A stretch of 64,000 nt of DNA from Carettochelys insculpta (Eukaryota; Chordata; Testudines; Carettochelyidae), in contig NC_134141.1 in NCBI RefSeq assembly GCF_033958435.1, positions 104,263,001 through 104,327,000 on the forward strand, read 5' to 3'. Shown here in pieces: positions 48,001 to 63,000 of the stretch. The translations under genes were made by a program, and so were the position numbers. Numbering within the stretch: position 1 is the first letter of the stretch; the number at the start of each line of letters is the position of its first letter. The notes beneath the pieces are model-generated. The model did not search any database. It was not told where the DNA came from and saw only the letters and a list, made by a program, of their open reading frames with translations.

Positions 48001-51000
48001 CAGCAAAATTCACTAGTATAGCCGTAGCCATAGTGTTTAAACAAGCGAACCTGACATATATGAAGATTGTTGTTGTGTTTGTTTGTTTTGTTCATTTGTT
48101 TGTTTGTTTGTTTATTTAAGGGTCTGGAACCCTCAATGACAGCATGTCTGCTGGAATGCAACTGCTTCCAGATCCTCTCTATTCACTTCCTACTGATAAT
48201 ACCTATCTTCTGACCATAACTTCCACTGAAACCGGCCGTATCTTTTTGGCTGGGAAGGATGGCTGTTTATACGAAGTAGCTTACCAGGTGAATATAATCT
48301 CTATGCATAGGTATTTTTGATCTTGGCTATAGGGTTGCGGATTAGGGATTTTTAAAATTTGTTGTTCTTGTCATTTCATGTCCACAAGTCTGTTGCCTGC
48401 TTTAATTTATTTGCATGATAGTGCTGAGCTCTAGAAATGCTACCAACCTATAGCCATGATAGGCTAGATAAACTAATCTATTTGAAGAATGTGCAAAATA
48501 AGCGTGATATCTGCTTTCTGACTGCTGCAGCCCCAAGCCACTCAAAGTGGCGCGCTGCTGATTCTCCATACCTGTTGGCGCTGCATGCTGCTTGCAGGAG
48601 GGCAGGGGGAGATCTTGTGCTTGCCCCCACCCTGGGAGCAGAGGCAGCAGGTGAAGCCTGACTCCCTCCCCTAATAGGCACATGGCACAGAGAGGCACAT
48701 GACCCCAGCAGCTGTGTGGGGCTGTGGCAGGCAGAGACCCTGCCTGATGATCCCACGGAGCTTCTGGCCAGGAGCCACCTAGGTAAGCACCTCCCAGCCA
48801 TAGTCTGCATCTGGCACCCCACCTCTCCCACGCATCTCCTCCCTGCCCCGTTTTACCACCTCCTCTTACACCATGTCACCCCCCCAGAAACCCTGGACCC
48901 CCAGAGCCTGCACTTTTTCCTACAACTCTCCCCAAGCCAGAATCTTTGCCTGCACTTATACTCCTTCCCAGACTCTGCAGTCCTTCCTAGACCCCAATCC
49001 TCTGACCCTGCTCACAACCCGAACTCTGTGCACTCCCTCCTGCACGCCAGGTCAGAATTTTCTCCTGCACCTCAGTGCTTTCCCCCCAGGTCAGAACCCC
49101 CTGCTTCACTCACACTCCATCCCAGATGCCACACCCTTTCCTGCACCCCAGTCCTCTAGCCAAAGGTCCTTTCCATCCCAGACCCTGCATCCTTTCCATG
49201 GAAAATTGAGGCCCATGCCCACTTACCAAAATCTTGGAATGACCCCCAATTCAAAAAATATTGCCTGCTCCTATTCTACGTTACTGCTGTCTGCAGTCGT
49301 CATCTCTGCTTTCATACCACTTTAATAAGAGCAGATTTTCTGGTTATTGGAGACAGATAAAACCCAGAAATTGGCTGGGATGAGGTTTGATATACTGTCA
49401 TGAATTCAATTTTACTTCACTGCATCAATGTATAGATTTAAGCCCAGTCCTTTTTTTCTCTAAAGGGGCACTATTAGATTAAGTTTTTCATAGGCTTCCT
49501 ATTTATTTTTATGATAATACGCTGAAGAAATTGATTATTTTTATTAATTTACATTTTATCACTACCTTGATTCCCCAACCAAGAGGGGGCTCATTGTGGT
49601 ATGTCCTGCACAAGTCAATCCCTGTCTAAAGGAGGGAAAATCTTAGTATTAAGCAATTAAGTAAAAGTAATACTAAGTATTAAGTAATATACCAGAGGTG
49701 GCTGAAATAATTAGCCAGTTGGTTTCCTCTGTTGGATGGTTCCTTGACATGTTGGAGGAGAAAGAAAGGTGTTACTACATTGGCCTCCAAAGAAAACCCC
49801 AAAAAACAAAAAAAGGAAAATGTAGAAAATCACAAAAAATGGCTGAGTGTTCCTTTAAATCCGGCCGCTGAAAAATGAATGTAGTGCATCATCATACAGG
49901 AATTCACATTTTAATCCAATTTTAATTCTTTATATGTTTTAATTGTAGGCTGAGGCAGGCTGGTTTAGTCAACGCTGTAGAAAGATCAATCATTCAAAGA
50001 GCACCCTTTCTTTCCTTATTCCTTCATTGCTGCAGTTCACATTCTCAGAGGATGGTAGGTGATAAAGTATGAATAACTGAAATGTTTATAAGTTATTGTA
50101 AAAAACAATAAAATCCTTATGCTAACATTTTCACACTTGGATCAATTGAGTTAAAGACAATTGGAGTAGTAAATGATTGGCAATTAGATACCTAAATGGG
50201 CCTGTCTACACTACCACCTTTCTTCGAAGGAAGGATTGTAATTAGGGTGTTGGACATTTACTAATGAAATGCTGCCATGCGCAGCATTCATTAAGCAAAT
50301 TTCAACACACACACACACACCCCCACACACCCCGTGGCAACATCCGACACACATCTAGCCACGGCGCACTGTGCTGGGGCAGCTTTGAAGGCCCCTTACT
50401 CCTCAAAATTTTGGGGAGTAAGGGGACTTCGAAGTTGCCCTGGCACTTTGAAGTACCGGCGGGTGCGCTGTGGCTCGACATGTGCCGGTACTTTGAAGTT
50501 GCTGCAGGGGGGGAATTTGCTTAATGAAGTGCAGCATATGCACGGCAGCACTTCATTGGTAAACTCCCAACACCCTAATTACCATCCTTCCTTCGAAGGA
50601 AGATGATTGTCTAGACACAGCCAATACATATTTAGGTGTTGACGTGTGAAAATGTTGGTCACAGTGGCTAATGTCCCTGTTTTTGTGATACAGTTTTGAT
50701 AAGTTTACGTATTGGAGTGACAAAATTGTAATCAGTATACCAAAACTTTTAACTTAAATTGTTGTATAAATATTTTAAATGTTTGTTTTTTGATTGTGAT
50801 AGTCTGCTGTCCTACTATACTTTTAGTAAGATGTTTGTTTATCTCTCAAATCTGTTTCCAGGCAGGAGTTCATTGTAAATAGAGTACCATGTATTAGTGT
50901 ATTCTAATCAGTGATTCAGTCAAACACCAGGGAAATCTACCCTGGTAGAGTTTCAGTACTATCAGTTTAACTGTATTAACTAGTTTACATTAGATCCAAT

Positions 51001-54000
51001 TTTGATTTTCACATTCTTTTTATTCATTTATTGCAGATCCCGTAGTCCAAATTGCTATTGACAATTCTCGAAACATCCTATATACCCGTTCAGAAAAAGG
51101 AGTGATACAGGTATATGAATACTTTTGATGTCCTATTTGGAGTTTCTAATGTGCATTCATTATTTTTACCCTAATCAGCTGAAAAAAAATAACATTTGTG
51201 CATTAGGATTCTCTTTATGCCAGTCAGGGCATGAAGGATTTCCCTCAGGATTTTTTTCCTGCATTTTTTCCATCTTTCTTCACCATCCTGTCACCCATAT
51301 CTCAAAAACTCTATACTCTGACTGTAATCTTTTCTAATTATCAATAAGATGGACTGCTGCCTCAGTCCTCTGGTATGTGGGAGCTTGAGGCCATAAAAGA
51401 ATTCTGATTCACTTCATGAAGGGATATATGTGTGTTAATTGTGAAACTACTCAAATGTTACTAAATTACAGGTTTATGATCTGGGCCAAGATGGTCAAGG
51501 AACGACCAGAGTTGCTTCTGTTTCTCAGAATGCTATTGTTTCTGCCGCTGGAAACATTGCCAGGTAATATTGAGTGCGATATGAAATACTTACTGTTGGG
51601 CAAGCGGTTTTTTGTTTGTTTTTGTTTTTTTGTTTGTTTTTAATGTTTTACCAAATGTTTGAAGAATATTGTATATTTTCTGATTTGTTTGCTGCATGAT
51701 GTCAGTTACACAAATTCTTTTCTGTTCTTTCAGGACTATAGATCGCTCTGTTTTTAAACCTGTTGTCCAGATAGCAGTGATCGAAAATTCAGAATCAATA
51801 GATTGTCAGTTGCTGGCAGTCACACATGCTGGTAAGAAATCGGTATTACCTCCTCCTCTTTATTAGTAAATAAAACCTGCTTAGGTTTGGGAAATTGACA
51901 AATATTTTTCTTTGCAAAGTCGTCTATTATCCATACATACAAGAACAGTTATGTAGTATTGTGTATAACAGTGTTACCTATCTCACTTTAGATGTTCAAA
52001 GCTTCAGACCTCTGATAAATATGTTACTTCTCCTGTAATAACTACTTCTCCTGTTACACAGTTGAGGAAATAGGGGAGAGTGACTTGTCAAAAGTTACCT
52101 TGTGAAGGATCATTTTCAAGGAAGGAATCTAGTAATTTTGAACTAAATTTACTATAAGCTTATGAATTAAACCTTTCATCAGGTGTTCTGCGACTGTTAC
52201 CCAATTATAATATTTACACAAAATCCATTGCCTGAGTGTGATCTCCTTTCCCTTTGTTCTAGGTGTACGAATGTATTTTAGTACATCCCCATTTAAGCAT
52301 CCAATGGCTCGACCCTCCATGTTAACACTGGTTCACATCCGCTTGCCTCCAGGGTTTTCTGCCTCTTCTAATGTGGAGAAGCCATCAAAGGTGCACAGAG
52401 CTCTTTATAGCAAAGGTAAAGGCACTGGAGTGTAGCTTAAATAAGATCCATTCTTTAAGACTGTTTATACCAAGTAGCACTACCACAATTGCTTTTAGAG
52501 TAGGAAACTTAGTGTGGGGAGTGCCAAGAATTAAGAATGACTTTTTTATTAGTGGGCTGCTTTTTTTTTTGGTTGGGGGTTTTTAGGAAGGTTTTGCATT
52601 TTTCATGTAATTTTATAACCAGTGGTTATATCCATTCATCCATTCATCTTTTTTATTCTAATCTATTCACGGTACAAGTTTAATAACAGCAGTGGTGCCG
52701 CATTACTGTCTCACTACTGTACCTGACGTTTGTCTTTGAAAGAGACTCTGTAGATGTGACAGTTAGGCTCAGTGTCCATTAAGGCCTTCGTCTCTTTGCT
52801 TTGTTTGCCTGTAAGTGTGCTGACCCCAGCCTTAGATACTGAAAACGATAAGCTCAATTAATGGTTACATGTTGAGCTGCTTTAATAATTTGTAGAGGGA
52901 ACTTGTACTGAATATAAATGGAGCTTTAGCAACAGTGGGCCTGATGTAAGTTTTTGCTTCATTTTACTGCTTTTTCAGGAGTCTTGCTGATGGCTGCTTC
53001 CGAAAATGAGGATAATGATATCCTGTGGTGTATCAATCATGATTCTTTCCCTTTCCAAAAACCAATGATGGAAACACAGGTAGCAAGTGCATTAATGTTG
53101 TTAAGTAATATCAATTTGTTTGAGGAGGCATAGGCAATACTATCTGAATAACATAAGTTCTGTGAATAAATTTTTAAGTTTCTATATAGAAAAAGTAACA
53201 CACAATGCCCTTGTGACTAGCAACGCCCTCTTATGCTTTTTATATTTATGTGTGGAATGACTTTTGTTGTGTGCACCATTATGGAGTTGTGGTAGCACAT
53301 TAAAAAATCATTCCACACATGGACAGTGTGTGGTGAGTATTGTGTCGTGGGGTAAGAGGGCAGGGCTCAGGTCAGGGCAGAAGGTTGGAGTGTGAGGTGA
53401 GGGCTCTGAGTGGGAGGAAAGGCTCTGAGTGGGGCCAGAGATGAGAGATTTGAGGTCCAGCGTTCCCCAGGGGGAGAGAACTATGCCGAACCATCTCTTA
53501 CCACAGTAGCTTGGAGTACGTGGGAGGCAGCTCTCCACAGGTGCCACAGCCCCAGCAAGCACAGCCGAGGGAAGGTTGCCTGTCTCCCATCCAAGGCAGG
53601 TCCAAGCTACTCAGAGTGAGGGCCCAGAAGGGACACCTGTCCCCTGGCATTGGCAGCTTTGGGTTGGGGGTCATGACTGAGGGAAAGGACCTGCTCCTGC
53701 TCAGCCAGAGCTTGGAGCAGCCACTTTGGCAGGTTGGCAGGATCTTCTGCATATTGGCGGAGTCCAGTAACAACCTGACACTGAAGGAGTACCTTGGGGA
53801 CTAGAAGGTTAGAAGCTTGCATCTAGGGCTGTGGACTAAAACCAGCCAGGTAGTAGGTAGTCTTAAACTCCAGCCTTCCTACCAAATGTCTTAGCCTGAG
53901 TTATACCACAGTTGCCAGTCTGTCACTGGAAGATTTTGGTTTTGTTCTTAAACTTCATTTTTCAGTTGCAAGGTTTGGATATTTACTGCCGATTTCCCCC

Positions 54001-57000
54001 AGCATGCTCAGTCGCCACTCCTCCCCCTTCTTCCAAGAGTTTTCTGCACAGACACAACTGATTGTGGTGGGCAGGAGGCATTAGGAGGAAGGGGGAGGAA
54101 TCGATTGGCTGAGTCTCTGGTGGATGGGAGACACCGGAGTGGGAGTGGGAAACTGGCTGCTAGTGTGTACTGAACAACCACTAATTGTTTTCCATGGATG
54201 TTTCAGCTCTGGATCACCTATCGGGTTGGTGCCTATGGTGCAAACCCTTCAGCCCCTGCCTGGAGTCCCCTTCTACACCCAAAACCCCACCATGGAGTCC
54301 ACACCCCCAACCCACATGCTATTCCACACCCTATACCCCTGCTTCATCCCAGAGCCCCCTCCCACATTCCAAACTCTGGCACACCTACACCCCCTGCCCC
54401 CACACCAGTCCTTTAACATGCTGGATAACAAAGCTTTCACTGTATGTTTGCTGATTTTTAATTTGGTGGGGATACAGGTGTATGTGTGTTTATTTAATGT
54501 CTTATTTTTTAAGGTGCTTGTTGTTTTGAAAGTAGTTCATTTCCGTGCTATATAACATTAAATACTGGTTATTCAGATATCACTATCAGTGTGCAAAATG
54601 TGCTTCCTGTTTCAAATTTTTAATAATTTTCTTTTCTCACTCAGATGACCACGCATGTTGATGGGCATTCATGGGCTCTTTCTGCCATAGATGAGGTGAA
54701 AGTGCTAAAGATTATAACACCATTGAATAAAGACCTTATTCCAATAACTGATTCTCCTGTTGTTGTACAACAACACATGCTGCCACCAAAGAAATTTGTT
54801 CTGCTTTCGGCCCAGGTATGTGTTAGTTTTCTTTTTCCCTGGTCTTTGGAGATTGGAAGAGGGAGAAATGTCAAATCAAGCTTCAAATTGCTACAAAGGG
54901 CTACCCATGTGCAAGGAGTTTACCTTTGGCCAAAGTAAGAGGGTGGGAAAAAGGCTAAGGAGCCATTTATAAGTTCTGTAAACCAACTTGTTATAGGGAT
55001 AGATTATCTTCTGGCATAGTAGCATGTCTTTGTTGCTCTCAGGGGAGTTTCTTAGTTTATGTCCGCTAGTGATCAGTGGTTGAAAATAATTGTAGGGAAC
55101 TTCTATACTTGGAGCGGGGGGCATAATTCTTAATATGAGTAGATATACCTGGGGAGAGCATGCTAAAAATAGTTGTATGGCTGTGCTAATATGGTCTAGC
55201 TACCAGATGCAGATATCCAAGGGGTATAGTTGTCTGTCCTGTGCTACTGTGGCTACACTGCTGTTTTTAGCATGCCATCTTGATGAGAGCTGGCACAAAT
55301 ATGTCTGCCCAAGCTCAGAATCACACCCCAGTTCTGAGTGTGGGTTATGTAAGATTGGAGCAAATACAGGTTCCTGAGGTAACTGTATAAACTTTAAGGT
55401 TTGAAATGACTCTTTAAAACAGGGAGGAAAATTTAGTTATAATTCCACCTTCTAATAAATTAGCAACTAGGAAATGTATAAAAATTAGTTGCCTGCTTGC
55501 TGGATACCTGTTGTAGTTTTGTGAGGACGGTTACATCATACCACAGGACCCATGACAGACAGCGCAGCTTTGTGCTGTGGAAGTGTTATAAAAATGCTGC
55601 AGGTTATATGGGACTTGGAGATCATAACTCAGGGCTTGTCTTCACTGCTTCACAGTTATTTCAAGTTGCCACACTAGAAAAATCACATCTCAAGTGAAAG
55701 CGGCCACACTGAAAAACAACATTTGAACCACGGAGAGTGATTGGATTAATTGAGTTGATGACTTGTCCTAACTCAAGCTGCAATATGTGTCTGCATTCCC
55801 ACTGCATTTCTTAGTAAGAGGAGTATGAACTTTAGCCTGTAACCCCTGATGGACCAGCTATTTCAAGTTTAAAACATTTAACTTGAGCTAGAGATGTTTT
55901 GTGTACACCAGAGTTGGGTTGGGGTAATGCTCATTACACCTTTAAACTAATGTTGAAGTGAGACAAGCCTTCAGGGCTTAGATGAGTTTATTGCACTTTT
56001 GTTTGCCAAAACATACAGATTTCAATATTTCACACTTTATATTCCTTTATTTTCCTTTAGGGGAGCCTTATGTTTCATAAACTCAGACCTGTAGATCAAC
56101 TGCGACATCTCCTAGTTTGCAATGTAGGAGGTGAGGGAGAGGAGATTGAAAGATTTTTCAAGTTGCATCAGGTGAGTATCATTAACTAGACAGGGGAAAA
56201 ATCCTCTAAGTAAACTTAGGGCTGGTTGATATGAAAAGTTAGTGAGCTCCAAGCTGAGTTGTAACTCTACAATGCTGTAACCTTCTGCTCACTGACCGGG
56301 CATGTGAATCCTGCTACTGTGCACTTAAGGTTCTAAGATGCAGTTCGACAGGGTTCATGTGGCAGCCAGTGTGAGGCCAGCTAGAATGCAGAGGATTTAT
56401 GACCTAGATTGTTATACACTAACTAGTCTTCAAAGTGCTACTTTACTGCTTCCCCATAAGAGAAGCCCTCGTTATAGAGTCATATCTTTGTATTAGTTTA
56501 TATTTTAAACATGGCCATTCTTTGACCTGAAAAATATTCACATTTTACCTATCATATATCTGGGTGCTTTATATAAGGATCCTTACTGTATTATCTGAGC
56601 ATTTAAAAACATTCCATCTTGCCAAGAGCTGCAGCTATGGTGTACAATGCTGCTTTGTCAGTTGGACAAGCTAGATAATGTGTAAGGAAGAAAGTAATCA
56701 TTTTTAGGGGGTCTAAAAATATAAAGGTAATATTGTTTTCTTTAAAACTGTTACATTTAAGTGACAAGCAGAATTGTGACAAGAATTGGAAATGTGGTTC
56801 TCTTAGAAGGATTATTAATCTTAAGAAAAACAGTGTCACAGTCCTAGTCCCTTTCAGAAAGATTTTATGTATACTTCAGTGGCTGCAAATACTTAGAATC
56901 CACCTGCCTGTTTACTAATATGTGGCACCAACTAAGGGAAAATGAAACTTTGTCACAGTGTGATATTTTTTTTTTATTTGACACCTATAGTTCTTTCTGC

Positions 57001-60000
57001 ATTTGTGTGTCACAGTACAGTAGTAATGAAACCTCACAATAGCCTCTGCTGTTATTTAGTTGAGAAGTTTGGTAAGAGGTGTTTTTTAAGACTTTAAGTG
57101 TTCAGTCCTTTAAAAGCAAACAGTCCACTCATTTTAAATCATCTAGATTTTTATCTGTTGCAATGCTAACTTAAACTCCTATTTCCATGCAAGTATAATA
57201 AACCTTATCTATACATATAAACGTTTTTCCATATATTTCATTTACTGCTACCTTATTTAACCTGACAAGAATCAAGAGCATAGATAGAAAGCTTTCAGAG
57301 ATCATAGAAAGCTTTTCAGAGATCATTGGCCACAACAGGATCTCTTACTCTGATTGATTATTCCTTTCTGCTTAACTGTTGAGAGTCAGGCTATGTCAAC
57401 ACTAGAAAAACAACAGTGACACTCACTACAATGGTGGAAGCTATCTTTCCATCATTGTAGTAATCCACCTTTCCAAGAGATGGTTGCTTGGCCCACAGAA
57501 TTCTTCCTAGTTCAGTTTAACAACATCACCACTGGACATGACATTTTTCACACCCTAATCAGTGTAGTTAAGCTGACCTAATTGTGTAGCATAGACTGAC
57601 CGGTCCTTGGTCTCCTCACTCTTGAGGGAAACAGAACCTTGAGTATTTTGTAATGGATTAATATAACTCCTTCAAACTTCTTAACACCAGGGTCAGATTG
57701 TCACTCTGATAGAAAGCATGATTTCCCACAGGAGGACCAGGCCTGTGCCACTTGTCTTATCCTTGCCTGTTCTACTGCTGCTTGTGACAGAGAAGTGTCT
57801 GCCTGGGCTACCCGAGCATTTTTCAGGTAAGTTCAAATTATTTGTAGATTGTACTTTCAATCTTATGTTTAAAGTCTAATGCCAATACAGCCACAAAAGA
57901 ATGCTCTTGCTATATTTATAGTAGGCAGGAACTGCTTTAAGTTCTGTGTGAGTATTGTTTTAAAAACACTGTAGACTCTGAATAAAATAACATGGAGAAT
58001 GTGTTTTAAATGCAACTGATTGTGTATGTGTGCTTACTTAGAAGTGAATATGAAACCTGTTTGTTTTGGGTTTTTTTAGAAGTTGTACCTCTTGTATAAA
58101 ATTCATATTTGACCCCAAGAAATAAAAATGGCTTAATGTTCAGAAAAAGTGTGTGGAATTGAACATCTAATTTGCATGTGTAATTTCCTATGCTTATGAC
58201 CTGTTTTTAATTTACCTTGTAATTGATCATTCTCCAAATTTGTGTGAACAAATCAGTCATGCAGTCACAAATAAATTTTTCTGAGAATTTGAGGTCAATA
58301 TTTTGAACCCATCAAATGAAAGGTATATTATGTCCTGTTTGGTTAATCCACATTTAACAAAATAACACAATAATCAGATGACTTGTGAATGTGATATGCA
58401 GAGAAGTTATTCTTTCTCTGACATACCATAGGTATGGTGGAGAAGCACAGATGAGATTTCCATCAGCTTTACCTCCTCCAAGCAATGTAGGACCAATTTT
58501 GGGATCCCCTGTGCCTGCTAGTGAGTAGCATTTCACTGATATATATATATATATTTTTTTTTTCTCCTTAAAAAAAATGTTGTATTTTCATAACTTGCTG
58601 ATTATCAGGTTGGGTTTTTATGTTACTTTTCTTTTGATTATTTTGGATTTAATGGTTCAGTTGTGATTCTAAAACATGTCCAGGTGTTCTGCAGATGCTT
58701 TTATTATATAAAGGAAACAGAGTCCTCCTGGCATAGTACAAAAAATTACCTTGGCAACCAGAAAGTAATTTATCAACACTATATTGCAGAGCATTCTCTC
58801 TCTTGTGTCATTCTCATATATCCACGGGCACTTCAGGTCTACACATTTGTGGGTGATGGAAGAAATGAGAGGGCAAATGGGTTAATGGTTGGGATTTTTG
58901 TAGCTGTTTTCTCCTTTGAAAGCTTCTGTCCCAACACACAGTACTTGTTCAGTCTTTCCTGTCACAAGGGAACTAGTTCTGTTACCTAGTCTGCCCTAAT
59001 CCCATTTGAACTTCTAAATTTAGTGTGTTTTAGAGTGAAGAGCTCTCTGTATTATTCAGATCCAGCAATGAGCAGGGGTGCTAGGACAATGTTTATAGTG
59101 GGTTGGTGAGACTCATTGAACCAAACTTTAAAAAAAGGAAAACCACTTCAAGCCAGTGGATGAGGCAGGTCCCCTAGTTCTGCGACTTATGCTTATAACG
59201 TAAGCAGATTTTATTCAAACATCTATAAATAGCCCTTGATCTTAACCCACAGTGCGCCTTTATTTCAGTCATAACCAGTCAATATATGAGTTATGTCATG
59301 ATTGTGATTAACGAGGCACTCTGAATACACTGTTAAACTAAACTAAATTTTGTATTTTGACCTGAGTGAGAATTTAAACCTAATTCTCTAATGACGGACT
59401 AACTTACAAGGTCCCCCAGACTATCGATAGGCAACCTGTGGCCCATCAGGGTTCTGTGTGTGACCCACGAGATATTTTACTTACTGTTGCCCACACTGGT
59501 TTCCATCCACACAGGTTTTTTCCCTACCAGTATTTTAATGTGACATACACGCAAAGCCAGGGCATGTGAAGTGAGGTGTGTGCTAATTGCACATAACATT
59601 GATTGTGAGAGCAATGTCATCCCTCTGAATCCAATCAGAGTGCTTCTACAGTTCACTTGGCCACTCCACAAATTTTAGGTATGCAAGTGTAGTTAGCAAA
59701 ACTTCCTTATCCTGAGAGAATGTATTGGTTACAATAGCCTTGCAGCCCAGTCATGTGACCTACCCATTTGCCTAGGTTGGCCATTGCTGCTCTAGACTGA
59801 TCTATCATATAGTATTTTTTTTTTAAATTGAATAAAGTAGTATGATTAAAAAGTGCTGATAGTGTTAAGCAAAAATTCACTGAGTGTATAGAACACATTG
59901 GAAGACAACAGGTTCCATAGTCAGTCCCATGTCTTATGGAAGCATTTGGGAAAGTGTGCATTGCCTGGGGATGAGGCCTATTGCAATGAGTAGTATTCTC

Positions 60001-63000
60001 CTTTAGTACTTTTAGCTGAGGTTTATAAAAACACTAAGGCTACGTTTCCACATGCCCCTTGTTCCAGAAGGGGCATGGTAGTGAGCATCCCGGAAGATGT
60101 TAATGAGGCATGAATGTAAATTTTCTATGCCTCATTAGCATATGGCTACATGATTTGGAGTCTGGAAGAATCTCTTCCGGACTCCAAAATAGAAGTGTAC
60201 ACGCGTGGCCTATGGGGATTTTCCAGAAGGAAACCTCCTTCCTGAAGCCTCCTCTTCCTCAAAATCATAGAGTATAAAAGTGTAGCTATGATTGTGACTA
60301 ATATAAAGCTTATGCTGTGAAATAACATTCTTTCACAATCTGCAGTAGAAACAAAGTATTTAATTTTGGCTTACACAGAGTAGGGTTTGGTTGTACATGA
60401 ACAAATATTTTTAAAAAATAAATTTTAGTAGATTAGAATTTATACAGCACCCAAAGAAGCTGTCTATTTGATAGCCTGGTTTGGGTCTTAACTGTTCAAA
60501 TTTGCAGTCCCTTAAACCAGAGCAGAACTCACGGGAAATTCTAACATAAAGAGTTTGTTTGCCTATTATTAAAGTTTCGTGATACTTTCCTTTGTGATTC
60601 TGTTTTCAGTTTACAAGTTTGACAAAAATTATAACTCTTCGGGCTGAAATTTTCCATACAAAGTTTAAAGTTTATGTTGCTAAAACATTTCAGCCACTTT
60701 GAAGAATAAGAGTAGCAACATTTTTGTTTGTTTAAAAAACAAACAAACATAACAATTGGGTTAAAAAGGTTTAGTACCTGCATGCCTTGGAGCAGGGACT
60801 TGTCCTCTTGTGATTTTTGCCATCCTGTAAAAGTTTGCCAAAATTTGGTCATGTTGCAAGTGTTGCAAAAATCTTGATCCACACATGCTCAGTAGACACT
60901 TGTTGGTTTGGCAGCTAAATACTTTAATTCCATTTGCATTAAGTACGTAATGTGTCCTTGTGGTTCCTACCTTCAACTGGGCTGCACATATGCTGCCCCA
61001 CTAGAGCAGTACATGGGCCAGCCCAAGTCTGAACAGGAATTTTCTTGCAGTTGCTCCTTCTTGGTGCCAGAGGCTGCTGTGGAGCTGGGAACCACAACTG
61101 AGAGCAGGGAGATTTACTGTGCTTTTGGTGCCCCCCCCCCCCCCCTGCTGTTTCTTCGCTATGCTCAGGAGGACAGGGCAACCTGACTCAAATGCGGAAA
61201 GATGAGGAACAGAAATGGGTGATAGAGTGGGTGGGGGCATGTTAGAAGCAGGAGGTGACAGAAATGGGGAGCAAGTGAAGATGGTGATGGAAGGTGGAGT
61301 AGGTACCTTGGATCCAGGAAGAACCGGAGCTGAGAAGTGTCAGGTGGGTTGCAGCTGTAGGACAGGAGAGGAGTTGAGCGTAGGAGATTATGGGCAGAAG
61401 ATGAGGTGGGAATTTGGGGCAGGGGCTGGAATAGGAAAGGCTGAGGATGAACAGGAGCCAGGTAGGGTACCAGCAGGGAAGCTGTGAGTGGGAGATGAGA
61501 GCAGAAGGTGTTGGGGAGAGGCTGGAAAAACGGGATCAAGACCTGTAAGCATTAGATTGACTCCCCTTCAGAACTATAACTGAACCCATTCCCAATTCTG
61601 AACATTCTTTGCTGTCTTATATACAGCTATGAGACCCACTGGCAAAGTGTGTGTCTTCATTCCCCTTGAGTCACATAGGGTGTGTCTACATAGGCACAAA
61701 TCTTCAAAATGGCCATTAGCATGGCTATTTCAAAGATTACTAATGAGGCGCTGAACTGAATATTCAGCGCCTCATTAGCATTAGGACGCTTCCGGCTGCA
61801 GCGCTTTGAAAGCACCGCTTTCCAAAGCGCGCAGCTCAGCGTGGCTACCCAGGGCTCCTTTTTGAAAAGACCCCACACCTTTCGAAATTCCCTTATTCCG
61901 ATCAGTGAGCGGGATAAGGGGATTTCAAAAGGTGCAGGGTCCTTTCAAAAAGGACCCCTGTGTAGCCACGCTGAGCCGTGTGCTTTCGAAAGCAGCGCTT
62001 TTGAAGTGTCGCAGCTGGAAGCATCCTAATGCTAATGAGGCACTGAATATTCAATTCAGCGCCTCATTAGTAATCTTCAAAATATGGCTATTTCAAAGAT
62101 TTGTGCCCGTGTAAACACAGCCATAGAGACAGATGATAACAGCATTCTCCTGCTGTGAGCGATTCCATTAGCTCAAGTGATAGAGAATGGTGCTGTTGAT
62201 CTTAAAATCCCAACCCTGCTGATGACACATGGGGAGAAAATAAGGTGTCATGTGGTGGGATTGGTTTTTTCTTCTCCACATTTCGTTAGTTAAAACATTT
62301 AGGGAAAATATCTTAAAATATTTAAAAGAATGTTAAGCTTGCAAGGTCAAGCACGTTAATTAAAGCCTGCATTACTTTAATTTGGCTCCTTCTGGGTAGT
62401 CTTATGACACAATCTTTAAGTACATGGTTGTTGACTGTTTTCTCTGCAGTACCATGCTTCACTCAGTGCATAGAACAAACCTGTTTTAGGAATGAATTTG
62501 GCTTCTGTAATGAAGAAAACTGTTGTCTGTAGGAACCCAGCCTCATTTATTGCAGACGGTCGGAAGCGTGTTAAGGGTAGTCTCATAAGTAAAATAGCAT
62601 ATTGAACTCTACCCTGGCAGAGACGTGTTCAGGATCCTAAATCATAATCTTCCTGGGTGGCCGTTACCTGTTCCTCATTTTTTGGATCCTGCACTTGAGC
62701 CACTTGTCATCTAGTTTGGCGAAGTGATACATAGTCACAGCTGCAACTGATGTAAATGAAAGTTCCAATATGAATATATAAAGTATTATAAATACTTACA
62801 TATCCTAAAAGGTTAGGCCTGGGACTTTGCAAATAGGACACTGAAGAATAGTATACACATTTAACAATTGTCTTTTAACCTCTGGCTCAGTTCCCATGTG
62901 TAAATTGGAGATAATACCACCTCAACTTGCTAGAATATTATGAAGGGACATTAATAATTTTTAGTAATGTGAACACCACAGGAAAGCCCATGAGGAAATA

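Noticed and set aside
48716..49325. Overlapping proline/serine-rich ORFs of about 150 codons
   Set aside because: Open in several frames at once within a C-rich repeat block in NUP155 intron 6.
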